From contig NZ_JAOQJW010000009.1 of NCBI RefSeq assembly GCF_025567265.1, positions 1-64,000 on the forward strand: 64,000 nt of DNA, read 5' to 3'. Of this stretch, positions 9,504 to 18,320 are shown piece after piece. The translations under genes and the position numbers were made by a program. How positions within the stretch are numbered: position 1 is the first letter of the stretch; each line of letters opens with the position of its first letter. Under the pieces are notes generated by a model that saw nothing but the letters and a program-made list of their open reading frames with translations, did not search any database and was not told the origin of the DNA. The DNA comes from Dorea_A amylophila. Its GTDB lineage: Bacteria; Bacillota; Clostridia; Lachnospirales; Lachnospiraceae.

Positions 9504-11078
9504 TTATCCTACTGCTTCCAGAAATTCGTCCCTGTATTTCCATACAATTTCAATATGTTCCGGATCATAAAAATTTATGACTTCAATCAGCTCATGCAGA
9601 ACTTCATAAGATAGCTCTTCCAATCCCTTATATTTTACAAAAAGTTGCAGTCCCTCTGATTTCTCCTTTTGTTTTTCCTCCTCCCCTTTTAAAATTTTTG
9701 CTTCTATCTCCTGTATCTTTTGCTGATAAACTGCTGTCTTCTCCATACAGGTTTGTTTTCGTGCCAAGTAATCCTTCAGGGAAATCTGTTCTTCTGCATA
9801 TTGTTCATACAATTCCATTTTCTCCTGTTTACAAAGCGCCAACTTCTTTTCATATTGCTTTTTCCGATATCGGAGTTTCGGAATATTCAAAGTCTGATTG
9901 GCTTTCTTTAACTGCTTTATGGTATCCTCTGCAAGGGCTGCCTGCTGTCTTATCATAATTAGCACCAGTTCTTCCAACTCTTTCTGCTTATATTTCTTTG
10001 GATAACAGGAAGCATTGGGGGCTGTCGTAACACTTTTACAATAAATCGGCTTTTCTTTGTATTCTGTCCGTATCCGCATTTTCCGACCACAATGCCCGCA
10101 GCGGATCAAGCCTGCAAAAATATTCTCAGAAGACGGTGTAGACCCATGATATTTTCTGTCCTTCTGTACCATGTCCTGGATCTTCTGAAGCTCCTGCTCC
10201 GTCACAATCGCTTCGTGTCCTCCTTTTACGCAAATCCAATCCTCTCTTGAAATATATCGGTACTCTCTTTTTGACGGAACCCTGGTTTCTGTTTTCCCTC
10301 TTACCGTCAGTCCTGCATAAACCGGATTAAACAAAATCAGCTTTACTAAATTTCCGTCCCAGAATTTCACAGATTTCTTTGCTTCTGGCGCCCAGCCTTT
10401 CCTTTGAAGATATACGGTAGGTGTTTCAACTTCTTTTTTATTCAGGTCCCTGGCAATGTCTGCATAGGTCTTTCCTTCCAACCTTTGGTCGAAAATCCCC
10501 CTTACAACGGAAGCTGCCTCCGTATCCAGATGAAGTTTTGTATGAACACCGTCATGGAAGCAATATCCGTATGTTGGGATTGAACCATGATATTGTCCCA
10601 TTTCAGCCTGTTTCCTCATAACTTTTTTGATATTGTCGGAACAAATCTGGGGATAAATCCCATTGATCAGGTTCTTAAATTTAATCTCCGTATCCTTTCT
10701 TTCGGAAGGTTTCTGGCTGCTGTCATAAAAATCATTGATTGAAATGAAGCGAACCCCAAGGAACGGAAATATTTTTTCGATATAGTTTTGTGTTTCTATG
10801 GTATCCCTTCCCAGGCGGCTCAAGTCTTTGACAATGATACAGATCCGTTTTCTCCTGGTAATCAGCCCCATCATGCGCTTAAATTCCGGGCGGTCAAACG
10901 TTGTACCGCTGTAACCGTCATCTACGAAGAAGAAAAGCTTTGCCCCTGCAAACTCCGGCTGGTTTTCTACAAAATGCTGGATCAAGAGCCTTTGATTTTT
11001 AATGCTGTTGCTTTCCTCCATTTTTTCTTTATCATCTCTGGAAAGACGCAGATAAGCAAAAATAAAATCACACTGCAT
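9504..11078 (-). CDS. Large serine recombinase (third of three)
   Basis: About 524 residues. An N-terminal resolvase domain carries the catalytic Ser in the YLRLSRDD motif and the conserved KDLSRLGRD. A recombinase domain follows, then a zinc ribbon (RCGHCGRKMRIR with a later Cys pair) and a long Lys/Glu-rich coiled coil. Enzymes of this family join and cut specific att sites through a covalent Ser-DNA link. I place the start at the ATG at 11078, which has GGAAGGAGG upstream and overlaps the preceding recombinase by 11 bp. The longer open frame is the alternate frame of that gene. It is the last gene of a translationally coupled trio. Confidence 0.9.
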   Translation of the reverse strand: MQCDFIFAYLRLSRDDKEKMEESNSIKNQRLLIQHFVENQPEFAGAKLFFFVDDGYSGTTFDRPEFKRMMGLITRRKRICIIVKDLSRLGRDTIETQNYIEKIFPFLGVRFISINDFYDSSQKPSERKDTEIKFKNLINGIYPQICSDNIKKVMRKQAEMGQYHGSIPTYGYCFHDGVHTKLHLDTEAASVVRGIFDQRLEGKTYADIARDLNKKEVETPTVYLQRKGWAPEAKKSVKFWDGNLVKLILFNPVYAGLTVRGKTETRVPSKREYRYISREDWICVKGGHEAIVTEQELQKIQDMVQKDRKYHGSTPSSENIFAGLIRCGHCGRKMRIRTEYKEKPIYCKSVTTAPNASCYPKKYKQKELEELVLIMIRQQAALAEDTIKQLKKANQTLNIPKLRYRKKQYEKKLALCKQEKMELYEQYAEEQISLKDYLARKQTCMEKTAVYQQKIQEIEAKILKGEEEKQKEKSEGLQLFVKYKGLEELSYEVLHELIEVINFYDPEHIEIVWKYRDEFLEAVG

Positions 11079-12759
11079 ACGGAAGGCCTCCTTCCATATT
11101 GGCCAGTTCTTTTTCCAGCTCTTTTTCAAATAAATCCCCAAACCAGAACACGATTTCCACATAGTCTTTGGAATATACCGTAATCTTTTCAATAAAACGG
11201 TCCGCAATCCCTTTCTCTATCTTCTGGAATCTTTGGTACTTTAGAAGTTCCTCTGTCCAGTCCATTCTTGCCTTCACTTGATCTAACAGGTGCTGTCCAC
11301 GAAGCTGTATCTGCTTCATATTCTGCCTGGCTGCTTGCTGTTCTTCCTGATAGGTTGATTTAATCTCCTGATATTCCTTGCAGTCCAACAGCCCGGTAGC
11401 ATAATGCTCAAACAAGGTTTCCAGTTTTCTTCCATATTTCTCATACTTCTGTCTGGCACTTTTTACTTTTTCTGCCACCTCCTGCTCCAGCTTTTGATAA
11501 AACTCTGCACCATAGGTTTTCTTACTTTCTACAGCAAGCCGGATCTGGTAACGGAGTGCTGCCTTGACTGCCTGATTGATGTAGATTTCATTCACCGTCC
11601 GGAAACATTCCGTATGATCTGTAAGGGAAAAGGAAGGACATTTATAAACCATATATTTGTGTTTCTTATTGCCTCCGCTCCTGCTTCTTCCAAGGCGTTT
11701 TCCGCAATGTCCACAGAAAATCCTTCCCTTAAAAGGACCATCTGCCCCCTGTTTTTCTTTTGGGTTTGCAGCCCAGTTATCCAACGTATCTTTCCAGCGT
11801 TCCTTTGCAATTTTCTGTGCTTCCTCATAAATCGCCCGTTCAACAACTGCTTCCCAGGCATTTTCACACACTTCCCACTGCTCTTTTGGTATCATCTGAA
11901 GGGGAATATTCTGCGCAAGCATCTGTTTTGTTTTCCCATAAACAGCAGCACCTATATAAACGGGGTTCTGTAAAATCTTCCGGATACCGTCTGATCTCCA
12001 TAACCGCCTTTTTTCCGGCACCTTTCCCTGTTTCCTTTTCTGGTAGCTGTCTTCCGGTCCTAATACCTTTCTGCCATTCAGTTCCCTTGCTATATCATAG
12101 CTTGACATTTCTTCAAACACATACCAGTAAAAAATCTGCCGGATTATTTCTGATTCCTCTGGTTCCGGCACCAGCTTCTTACTGTTTTCCTCTGCTCTTT
12201 GGTATCCATAAGGAGGTCTGGAACCCCAAAACTCTCCCCGTTCCCTGGACAGCCGATGTGCCTGTACCAGTTTCTCTGAAACTTCCCTGGCATAATAATC
12301 ATTCATAAAGTGTTTCAAAATATTGGGGGTCCTGTTTTCTACACAAGCTGGGTTTGCGCTGTCATATTCGTCCATAACAGAAATAAACCGGATATTTAAG
12401 GTTGGGAAAATCACATCAATCAAATCTACAGCATCTAAGGCGTCCCTTCCAAAACGGGCAAAATCCTTTACAATGATGCAGTCAACCTTTTTATTTGCCA
12501 CATCTTCCATCAACTCTTCAAATGCGTCCCTTTGGAACGTTGTACCTGTCACACCATTATCCGCATAGACTTTTACCACCAGCATTTCCGGGTGTTTCTT
12601 TGCGTAGTCTTCACAGATCTGTTTTTGGATATAAATGGAATCCCTTCTGCCATGCCCTCCGTCCCTTTCGGAAAGCCTTACATAAATATAGGTTCTCAGA
12701 TACTTCATTTCCGGCTTGCTGCTTTGTCTTTTCTGTCCTCTTTTGCTTATCTTAGGCAC
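11068..12759 (-). CDS. Large serine recombinase (second of three)
   Basis: 563 residues. The resolvase domain has the catalytic Ser in YVRLSERD and the KDFARFGRD motif; the recombinase domain spans roughly 190-300. A zinc ribbon (FCGHCGKRLGRS) and a coiled coil complete the standard large serine recombinase layout. The start is GTG at 12759, overlapping the end of the first recombinase by 8 bp, with a GGGGGCGGA purine run upstream. Three different recombinases in one operon suggest the element needs more than one for excision and integration, or that the proteins form hetero-oligomers; this is inference. Confidence 0.9.
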   Translation of the reverse strand: MPKISKRGQKRQSSKPEMKYLRTYIYVRLSERDGGHGRRDSIYIQKQICEDYAKKHPEMLVVKVYADNGVTGTTFQRDAFEELMEDVANKKVDCIIVKDFARFGRDALDAVDLIDVIFPTLNIRFISVMDEYDSANPACVENRTPNILKHFMNDYYAREVSEKLVQAHRLSRERGEFWGSRPPYGYQRAEENSKKLVPEPEESEIIRQIFYWYVFEEMSSYDIARELNGRKVLGPEDSYQKRKQGKVPEKRRLWRSDGIRKILQNPVYIGAAVYGKTKQMLAQNIPLQMIPKEQWEVCENAWEAVVERAIYEEAQKIAKERWKDTLDNWAANPKEKQGADGPFKGRIFCGHCGKRLGRSRSGGNKKHKYMVYKCPSFSLTDHTECFRTVNEIYINQAVKAALRYQIRLAVESKKTYGAEFYQKLEQEVAEKVKSARQKYEKYGRKLETLFEHYATGLLDCKEYQEIKSTYQEEQQAARQNMKQIQLRGQHLLDQVKARMDWTEELLKYQRFQKIEKGIADRFIEKITVYSKDYVEIVFWFGDLFEKELEKELANMEGGLPYAV

Positions 12760-14419
12760 TTGCTTCCGCCCCCTTTCCTTTCAGGAAGGCTTCCACTTTC
12801 CGGTCCGGCTTTGCTCTGTTTACAGTTTCCAGTAGTCCCAATACCTTTTCAAATTCATCTTCAAACCAAAAATGAATGATAATGCGCTTCTGCTCATATA
12901 CCTCAATCCGTTTGACCAGATTTACCAGCATTAAGCGATCCACTTCCGTCCGGTCTCGGTATTCCAGAAAATATTCCAGCCACTCCTGCTGTTTTTCAAG
13001 GGTTTCCTGCAAATTTCGGATTTCCTTTTGCTGGCACTCCATTGCCTGCCGGATTTCCTCTAAAGACTGGTCATACTTTGCTTTGAAGGTTTCAAATTCT
13101 GTCCGGTCCAAGATTTCTTCTGCAAAACTGTCATACAGTTTTACTTTAATGTTTAAAATCCTCTGGCTCTCCTTTTCCAGCATCTCCAGTTTTTTGTCTT
13201 CTTCCAAAAGCCGCTGTCTTGGGATTGAGGCAGTTTTTACATACGCCAGTATCTCTTTCAGCTCCATCAGAACAGAAATATAATGCAGGATTGCCTCTGT
13301 CACAGCTCCTACCAGTTTTTTCTCACTGATACTATGGGAACTGCACTGCTTTTCATAAAGGGAAGTCGAACATACATAATAGTGGTGAACTTTATCTGGG
13401 CTTTTCAGTACCATGCTTTCTTTACAGTCCCCACATTTTACCAGGCCTGAAAGAAGCGCTAGCCCCTTTGCACCTCTCATGGTATCCATTTTCATCAGGT
13501 TACCTACCACTTCATATTGGTGTCTGTTGATAACCGGCTCAAAGGCATTTTCGTACCGTATCCACTCAGCTTCCTCTTTGTGGATCACAACCTTTACTTT
13601 ATGGTTTGGCGTTGTTGTTTTTCCCTGTATCAGCACTCCGGTATAGCGTTCATCAAGAAGGATACGACGTACCATAGTTGGCATCCAGACCGGTTTTTCC
13701 GTCAAGCGGAACCCTGTCTTTAATTTCTGTTTTAAATACACCTGCTTATACCGAAGAGGTGTCAAGATCCCACGCCGGTTCAATTCTTCGGATATATCTG
13801 TCAGGCTGTAGCCCTGCATTTTCATGTGGTAAATATCCCGTACAACAGAAGCTGCCACTTCATCCATAACCAGCTTATGTTTATCCTCTTCGGATTTCAG
13901 ATAACCATAAAAAGCAAAAGGCGCTACACACTGCCCGGCTGTCATTTTGACATACAAATGGGAACGCACACTTTTGGAAGTATCCGCAGGATAAAGGTCA
14001 TTGATTAAACTTTTAAATCTCAGGGTAAGGAAATCACGATTTGGCGTGAGGCTGTCATAATTGTCATTGACAAGGATCAGGCGCACACCCATTTTCGGCA
14101 GGATACGTTCCACATACTGTAAAACACCGGAAAAGTCCCTTCCATAGCGAGAAAGGTCTTTGACAATAATACAGTCTGCTTCCCCCTCTTCCAGCATACG
14201 CAGCATTTCCTGAAAACCAGGGCGGTTAAAGTTTGTGCCGGTATATCCATCATCCACACATTCTTTTACCACCTGAATTTCAGGGTGGCTCTTCAGGAAG
14301 CTATGAATCAGTATCCTCTGGTTTGATATGCTGTCGCTTTCCCTGTTATCACCGTCTTCATCAGAAAGGCGCAGGTAAACAACCGCACGATAGATTTTTT
14401 TAAGTATTTGATTTTTCAT
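12752..14419 (-). CDS. Large serine recombinase (first of three)
   Basis: About 555 residues. The catalytic Ser lies in VVYLRLSDED, followed by KDLSRYGRD in the resolvase domain. A recombinase domain with a MPTMVRRILLDERYTG segment, a zinc ribbon (KCGDCKESM, YYVCSTSLYEKQC) and coiled coils follow. The ATG at 14419 is preferred over one six codons upstream because AGGAGC lies 9 bases before it. A perfect 10-bp inverted repeat overlaps this ribosome site. It heads the recombinase trio. Confidence 0.9.
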   Translation of the reverse strand: MKNQILKKIYRAVVYLRLSDEDGDNRESDSISNQRILIHSFLKSHPEIQVVKECVDDGYTGTNFNRPGFQEMLRMLEEGEADCIIVKDLSRYGRDFSGVLQYVERILPKMGVRLILVNDNYDSLTPNRDFLTLRFKSLINDLYPADTSKSVRSHLYVKMTAGQCVAPFAFYGYLKSEEDKHKLVMDEVAASVVRDIYHMKMQGYSLTDISEELNRRGILTPLRYKQVYLKQKLKTGFRLTEKPVWMPTMVRRILLDERYTGVLIQGKTTTPNHKVKVVIHKEEAEWIRYENAFEPVINRHQYEVVGNLMKMDTMRGAKGLALLSGLVKCGDCKESMVLKSPDKVHHYYVCSTSLYEKQCSSHSISEKKLVGAVTEAILHYISVLMELKEILAYVKTASIPRQRLLEEDKKLEMLEKESQRILNIKVKLYDSFAEEILDRTEFETFKAKYDQSLEEIRQAMECQQKEIRNLQETLEKQQEWLEYFLEYRDRTEVDRLMLVNLVKRIEVYEQKRIIIHFWFEDEFEKVLGLLETVNRAKPDRKVEAFLKGKGAEASA

Positions 14420-14430
14420 TGTATTCGCTC

Positions 14431-14469
14431 CTATCATTTAGATTCGTCAGCCGATTCCCTAAATGATAG
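14431..14469. promoter_or_regulatory. Inverted repeat at the recombinase ribosome site
   Basis: CTATCATTTA at 14431-14440 and its exact complement TAAATGATAG at 14460-14469, 19 bases apart. On the minus strand the arm runs into the AGGAG of the first recombinase. It could be a repressor operator or an mRNA hairpin that hides the ribosome site. Either would limit recombinase synthesis. Confidence 0.5.
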
Positions 14470-14569
14470 AGGCTACTGGGTCCTTGCCATCATCCTACCA
14501 TAGTCCAGAAGGTTTGTCCACCCTGTAATCTGCCAACAATCCGCATTCTTCCCTATCCCTGTCGTGGCT

Positions 14570-14824
14570 TTACCATTTCATCTGCACAAGGCTTTCTATG
14601 GCTTCCTCTATGGTACGGTTGGTAGAAGCAAACCCAATCTTTATGGTGATCCCCTTATATTTCAGAAAATAAGGATTCTTTCCGGACTCCAGGATTTCCC
14701 GGATCTTCTCCGGTTTGCTCTTTTTTACATCAATATTCAGTTTCTCTACATCTTGTATCTCTTTCGGGTCAATGTCTTCAAACGTCATTTCCCGCATCTT
14801 CAGCAGTTCTGCCCGCGAGAGCAT
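14570..14824 (-). CDS. Small element protein (DUF6870-like)
   Basis: An 84-residue protein. The C-terminal half (NPYFLKYKGITIKIGF, TIEEAIESLV) resembles a small family common in Lachnospiraceae mobile elements that I recall as DUF6870; the assignment is from memory. Its ATG overlaps the stop of the resolvase-like gene by one base (TAATG), so the two are translationally coupled. Function unknown. Confidence 0.6.
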   Translation of the reverse strand: MLSRAELLKMREMTFEDIDPKEIQDVEKLNIDVKKSKPEKIREILESGKNPYFLKYKGITIKIGFASTNRTIEEAIESLVQMKW

Positions 14825-15369
14825 TATATCCTTTCCCTAGTACAGCAACTGCACAGATACGCATCTAACTCCTGCTCAAACTGTTCCTGTTTCTCCCAGG
14901 TGTGCATTAAATACTGTTTCAGTCTGGCATAGTCTAAAATTCCATAACCGATACAATCTATCTGTACCTGAAAAGACTGGAGCATTTCCATTGTCTGTAA
15001 AATTTCTTCCGGACAATAGGATAACCTACTGAGTCCGGATACCACAATCACATCAATCATGCCTTTTCGTGCAAGCACTGCCAGCCTCTGCCAGTTTTCT
15101 TTTTCTATGGAATAATCACACCCTACACCTTCCAACAAAGTAACCACCTGGTATGTCTGCTGTTCACAGTAATGCAGGCTTTTTTCTTTTTCATAATACA
15201 AAAGCCCGGCACAGGGAATGGGAATATCCAGATACACTGCCGCACGCTGGGGAATATTCCTATTTTCTATCTCTTCTTTTCCTTTGCAGATCCATGTAGG
15301 AAACAGCATTCCTCCCTGAAAGATCTCTTTATCTTCTGAAAACAGTTTCTGTAACCTCTCTCTCTTCAT
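14824..15369 (-). CDS. Resolvase-like protein without the catalytic start motif
   Basis: About 181 residues. The central part has the second half of a resolvase fold, with VIVVSGLSRLSYCPEEILQ in the position of the usual KDLSRLGRD helix, but no YxRxS catalytic Ser motif precedes it. It is probably a non-catalytic relative of the recombinases downstream. The ATG at 15369 is chosen because GAGGAGG lies 8 bases upstream; an earlier ATG at 15405 has none. It starts the run of genes leading into the recombinase trio. Confidence 0.65.
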   Translation of the reverse strand: MKRERLQKLFSEDKEIFQGGMLFPTWICKGKEEIENRNIPQRAAVYLDIPIPCAGLLYYEKEKSLHYCEQQTYQVVTLLEGVGCDYSIEKENWQRLAVLARKGMIDVIVVSGLSRLSYCPEEILQTMEMLQSFQVQIDCIGYGILDYARLKQYLMHTWEKQEQFEQELDAYLCSCCTRERI

Positions 15370-15405
15370 TGCTCTGCCTCCTCTTTCTTTTGCTCCTGTT
15401 TTCAT

Positions 15406-16008
15406 TCCAGGGCTATGAGGAAACCTGTTGTTTCCCCATAGCCCTAAAATGAACCTGTTTCACACACCATACCGGCAGGGCTTTCCCTGCCAGCATGATT
15501 TTTTCATTTTCTCACCCCGGTGTGAACGGGAGCATGTAGGACCGGCCCGGCTGGCCGCCTGACACCCTGCAGCCCCCTTTCTCGCTGCAGCATGTCCCAG
15601 ACGCTACCCTGGTTGCAGTGTTTTTATGCAAAGGTATCATTATCATTCGGCTTTCAGGCTGCCTGCCACCAACAGCCTATGTCTGGGCGCTGCTCACACT
15701 TTTCCTTCATCTTCTACGATTCCTTGTTTGATCCGCTTCTTTTCTGCCTTACTTGCTGCCACTGCGGACAAATGTATCTTCGCACAGCTCTTGACCCTGC
15801 ATCATACAAAATAGAATGTGCCGAAATGTTTTGTGTCCTTTAAGATATTTCTATATTTTAGCGTCAGAAATGACACGTTTGTTTCAAAAAAATATCACCA
15901 TACCGATATTCAGTTTTCAAGGTTCTCTCCGGCTGAAAACATCAGCCTGCCAAAAGACACCATAACCCTGATGTGTTTTGGCAGACTGTTTTCTGTCTGC
16001 ATTTCTCT
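15406..16008. other. Structured non-coding stretch in the integrative element
   Basis: No convincing gene here. It holds a 16-bp inverted repeat with one mismatch (15409-15424 with 15430-15445), a short GC-rich hairpin (GGCAGGG, 15474-15480, with CCCTGCC, 15485-15491) and a CTGCAG pair near 15570-15590. None has a T-run on the coding side. The position, between the regulators and the recombination genes, would suit an origin of transfer or replication, or a long leader. I see no direct proof. Confidence 0.4.
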
Positions 16009-16464
16009 TTATTTCTTTAACCGGATAATCATATCTGCCCAGAATTCTGTGTATGCCTGCCGCATTAACTCCAGAAGCCGGGCTTCGGTAATTCCTGTAA
16101 TTACGTTTTCTTCTTTCTTTTCCGGTTTTGGTTCCTGTACTTCCAGTGCTTCTTCCCGTATCTTCATTGTAAGCATGGATAAGGAAGGAGAATTGGCACA
16201 GTTAATAAAACCGATATAATGGTTCACCACATCATAATCACCTCTGCAGCTTCGGACAATATCAAACGCATGACGGATTGCCCGTTCTACCCTCTGTCCT
16301 GTCGTGCCATGTTGCTGGGCCACCTTAAAATACAGATATGTCGTTTTAATCTTGCTGTCTTCTTCCAGAAGCAAAACACTGTCTACAATATAGCCAAATC
16401 CTTTCACATTGGCCGGCATTCCCATTTTAAATAATACTGCTTCCACCTTTTCTTTTGATAACAT
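16009..16464 (-). CDS. Spo0A C-terminal-type DNA-binding protein
   Basis: About 151 residues, with a clear match to the Spo0A effector domain: GMPANVKGFGYIVDSVLLL, then TTYLYFKVAQQHGTTGQRVE and RAIRHAFDIV. There is no receiver domain, so it is not a phosphorelay response regulator. A Pro/Glu/Lys linker and a short helical tail follow. The ATG at 16464 has GGGGAGG 10 bases upstream; a GTG overlapping the preceding stop is possible but has a poorly placed ribosome site. It is encoded directly after an XRE regulator and probably controls the mobile element. Confidence 0.8.
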   Translation of the reverse strand: MLSKEKVEAVLFKMGMPANVKGFGYIVDSVLLLEEDSKIKTTYLYFKVAQQHGTTGQRVERAIRHAFDIVRSCRGDYDVVNHYIGFINCANSPSLSMLTMKIREEALEVQEPKPEKKEENVITGITEARLLELMRQAYTEFWADMIIRLKK

Positions 16465-16490
16465 TTCCCTTTTCCTCCCCGTCTGTATTC

Positions 16491-16847
16491 TCACTTCCTG
16501 CTGTCTTGCTGATATTCCTTTAACCCTTTTTTAATTCCTTCTATCGAATAAATCAAAAGGCTGGTTTCCCATTCATTACAATCCTGTACCAGATACCAGA
16601 TCTTTTCCTTCAGCATCATATCTTTTTTCGCTGTACCCATGTGCATGAAGTGTTCTTTTATGGGAATATCCATAGCTTCCAACAGCCGGATATAAGTTTT
16701 CATGCCCATGGCCCTGGCATGTGTTTCGATTTTTGCCAGATGGGATACGGAAATATCTGCTTTTTCCGCAAGCTGCTCCTGGGTCAGCCCCCTGGCTTCC
16801 CGCAAGGCTTTTATTGCATCTGCTACAATACAAAGTTCATTCTGCAT
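16491..16847 (-). CDS. XRE-family helix-turn-helix regulator
   Basis: 118 residues with an N-terminal Cro/C1-type helix-turn-helix (LREARGLTQEQLAEKADISV, SHLAKIETHAR). The C-terminal half is helical and not recognised. The start has GAGGAGATAAAAGA directly upstream. It is the first gene of the element's minus-strand series and overlaps or abuts the Spo0A-C-like gene, so it is a likely repressor or timing factor for the element. Confidence 0.8.
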   Translation of the reverse strand: MQNELCIVADAIKALREARGLTQEQLAEKADISVSHLAKIETHARAMGMKTYIRLLEAMDIPIKEHFMHMGTAKKDMMLKEKIWYLVQDCNEWETSLLIYSIEGIKKGLKEYQQDSRK

Positions 16848-17044
16848 TCTTTTATCTCCTCGTTGATTACAGGCTCTATTATAATTACAAATCCTTTCCC
16901 TGGTAATGGACTATGGAGGCAAGATTTTTCTGTTTCATTACCATTTCTTTCCTTTTTTGGTTTTAGAGATTTATTATATCTGAACGAGTTGAAAACGATT
17001 TTTGCACCATTTACGAAAAAGCACTGCATTATCTCTTCATTTAG

Positions 17045-17121
17045 GCATAAAAAAGGAGAGAACGTCACATATCGACTCCTCTCCAATAGCTTCTATTCAT
17101 CTAAGATATTTGCCAATACAT
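17045..17121 (-). pseudogene. Remnant of an acetyltransferase-like gene
   Basis: The sequence from the ATG at 17121 aligns with the first ~75 bases of the intact gene at 53302 (shared GGAGAGGAGTC and CTCTCC blocks) but is frameshifted and has early stops. It sits 4 bp after the 59-residue gene, the same order as in the intact copy. Only the 5' end is recognisable; 17045 is an approximate limit. The remaining bases up to 16848 show no gene. Confidence 0.65.
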
Positions 17122-17125
17122 AGGC

Positions 17126-17305
17126 TTATTTGTTTTTTCTTTCCAGGAACCTCCGTATATCTTCCACACTATCTAATATGGGAATGGACGGGGCAGACGG
17201 GCTACATACTGGTTCTTGACTGGACATTTCCAGTGCGTTAATAAATGCTTCTGCCTTTTTGGGGTCTTCAATCACAAGCTCTGTAAGGATACTTGATGTA
17301 GCCAT
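17126..17305 (-). CDS. 59-residue protein, candidate antitoxin (copy 1)
   Basis: Small acidic protein starting MATSSILTELVIEDPKKAEA and ending DIRRFLERKNK, with a GAGGTGCTTT ribosome-site region conserved in the second copy at 53308-53487. In the other copy it is followed 5 bp later by an intact GNAT-like gene. Here the partner has decayed while this gene stays open. That is the pattern expected of an antitoxin that outlives its toxin, though no antitoxin family is recognised. Confidence 0.6.
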   Translation of the reverse strand: MATSSILTELVIEDPKKAEAFINALEMSSQEPVCSPSAPSIPILDSVEDIRRFLERKNK

Positions 17306-17399
17306 ATAGAAAGCACCTCTTTTCTCTCATATCTTAAAAATTCTTTCGCAAAAAGATCCTGCAGTATTTTCTATACGCCAAGACCTGTACGCTCCATTT

Positions 17400-18032
17400 T
17401 TATTTATGTAATAAAGTTTGATCCAGCATGTTCTTAATTTCATCTGGAAGACCGTCTATCGTTGCATTTTCATCTAAAAACAGTAAATTTGTATATTTTT
17501 TCGCATCATTCGGTGCTGAAAAAATATGAGTTACTGTATATGCTGTTCTACTTTTAGAGAAGCAATCTTCATCTCGCAGCGATTCTACTACAAAGCAATC
17601 GCCCTTTTGCTGCCCCTTATCATCATACTCTTTATTTAAGCATAGAGTAAAATTAAGATCTGTTGTGCCAAACTTATAAGTTCTCGTGTCTGTGACAATC
17701 TCTTCCAGCATAAATCCTTCTGAGCCAGCCAGCATTGCAATCTGTCCGATATGCTTAATCTTACGCTTACACAATGAAAAAGGGTGCTGCGGTGTAAAAA
17801 ATATCTGCGAAGCCTGAAGCATTTTTTTTGCTGCATAACTATAAAACTTTTTTGCTGAAAGGTTCGTGGCCACACCTGTCAAGTGCCTAAAATTGGCAGC
17901 TTTATAAAGCACCTCAATATATCTGCCTTCAAATACATATAGAAATCTTTTACCTACTAAATGCTTCCTATACAGATCAGCAGCTACTTTAATCTCCTGT
18001 ACAATTTTCTCTCTATCCTGTTGTTTTCCCAT
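17400..18032 (-). CDS. PBECR4-like nuclease-fold protein
   Basis: 210 residues. The motifs RFLYVFEGRYIEVLYKAANF and RHLTGVATNL, together with DLNFTLCLNKEYDD further on, resemble PBECR4, a phage-associated domain of the barnase/EndoU/colicin/RelE-like nuclease group; the call is from pattern memory. It starts at an ATG with only a weak GGGAAAAG upstream, 29 bp after a strong terminator hairpin that closes a structured RNA. A decayed N-terminal fragment preceded by the end of the same RNA is at 28531-28700. I infer a toxin-like role. Confidence 0.6.
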   Translation of the reverse strand: MGKQQDREKIVQEIKVAADLYRKHLVGKRFLYVFEGRYIEVLYKAANFRHLTGVATNLSAKKFYSYAAKKMLQASQIFFTPQHPFSLCKRKIKHIGQIAMLAGSEGFMLEEIVTDTRTYKFGTTDLNFTLCLNKEYDDKGQQKGDCFVVESLRDEDCFSKSRTAYTVTHIFSAPNDAKKYTNLLFLDENATIDGLPDEIKNMLDQTLLHK

Positions 18033-18061
18033 CTATCTTTTCCCAATCATCACTATAGTAT

Positions 18062-18316
18062 AAAAAAACAGCACTGGACAACTTTTTTGTTATCCAGTGC
18101 CCATAATCTTAAAAAGCGGTTTTATGCTGGCTGTCAGCCGCGACATCCTTCCGAATGTCTAAAATGTCGCCGGTATCATTGAGTCCCCGGCGCGGACTCA
18201 CCGTATCTCCCTGGTGTGGGCGTAATACCCTTCCGAGTATCAAATAGTCCCAGTAATTACCCTGCCCGGGCACAGTACAGCTTTTACGTGCCGCTACACG
18301 AAACCTTTTGGCTTAA
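18062..18316 (-). ncRNA. Structured RNA with terminator (copy 1)
   Basis: About 205 nt plus a terminator, transcribed on the minus strand from a strong promoter. A closing stem joins AAGC...GGTTT at the 5' end to AAACC-GCTT at the 3' end. Inside are hairpins CGTG/CACG, ATACTC-GGAA-GGGTAT, AGTCC/GGACT flanked by CGGT/ACCG, and GCGACAT/ATGTCGC. The second copy at 53527-53731 changes a G-U to an A-U pair in the GNRA hairpin and keeps the other stems mostly intact, which supports selection for structure. The terminator (GCACTGGATAAC, loop, GTTGTCCAGTGC, T-run) is at 18062-18100. No Rfam family is recognised. Confidence 0.7.
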
Positions 18317-18320
18317 TTAT

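Noticed and set aside
11404..12755. Several long plus-strand frames opposite the recombinases
   Set aside because: They are antisense shadows of the recombinase genes and have no ribosome sites.
14409..14445. The inverted repeat at 14431-14469 as a recombinase att core
   Set aside because: Large serine recombinase att sites share only a 2-3 bp core between ends, which cannot be recognised from one copy; a regulatory role at the ribosome site is simpler.
15592..15843. Open frame on the plus strand in the element
   Set aside because: Cys/Phe-rich, no ribosome site, no recognisable family, opposite to all neighbours; it overlaps a structured non-coding stretch.
18062..18316. The structured RNA as a T-box, cobalamin, TPP, guanidine or 6S RNA
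   Set aside because: None of the conserved motifs of these classes as I remember them is present; the RNA is left unassigned and needs a covariance search.
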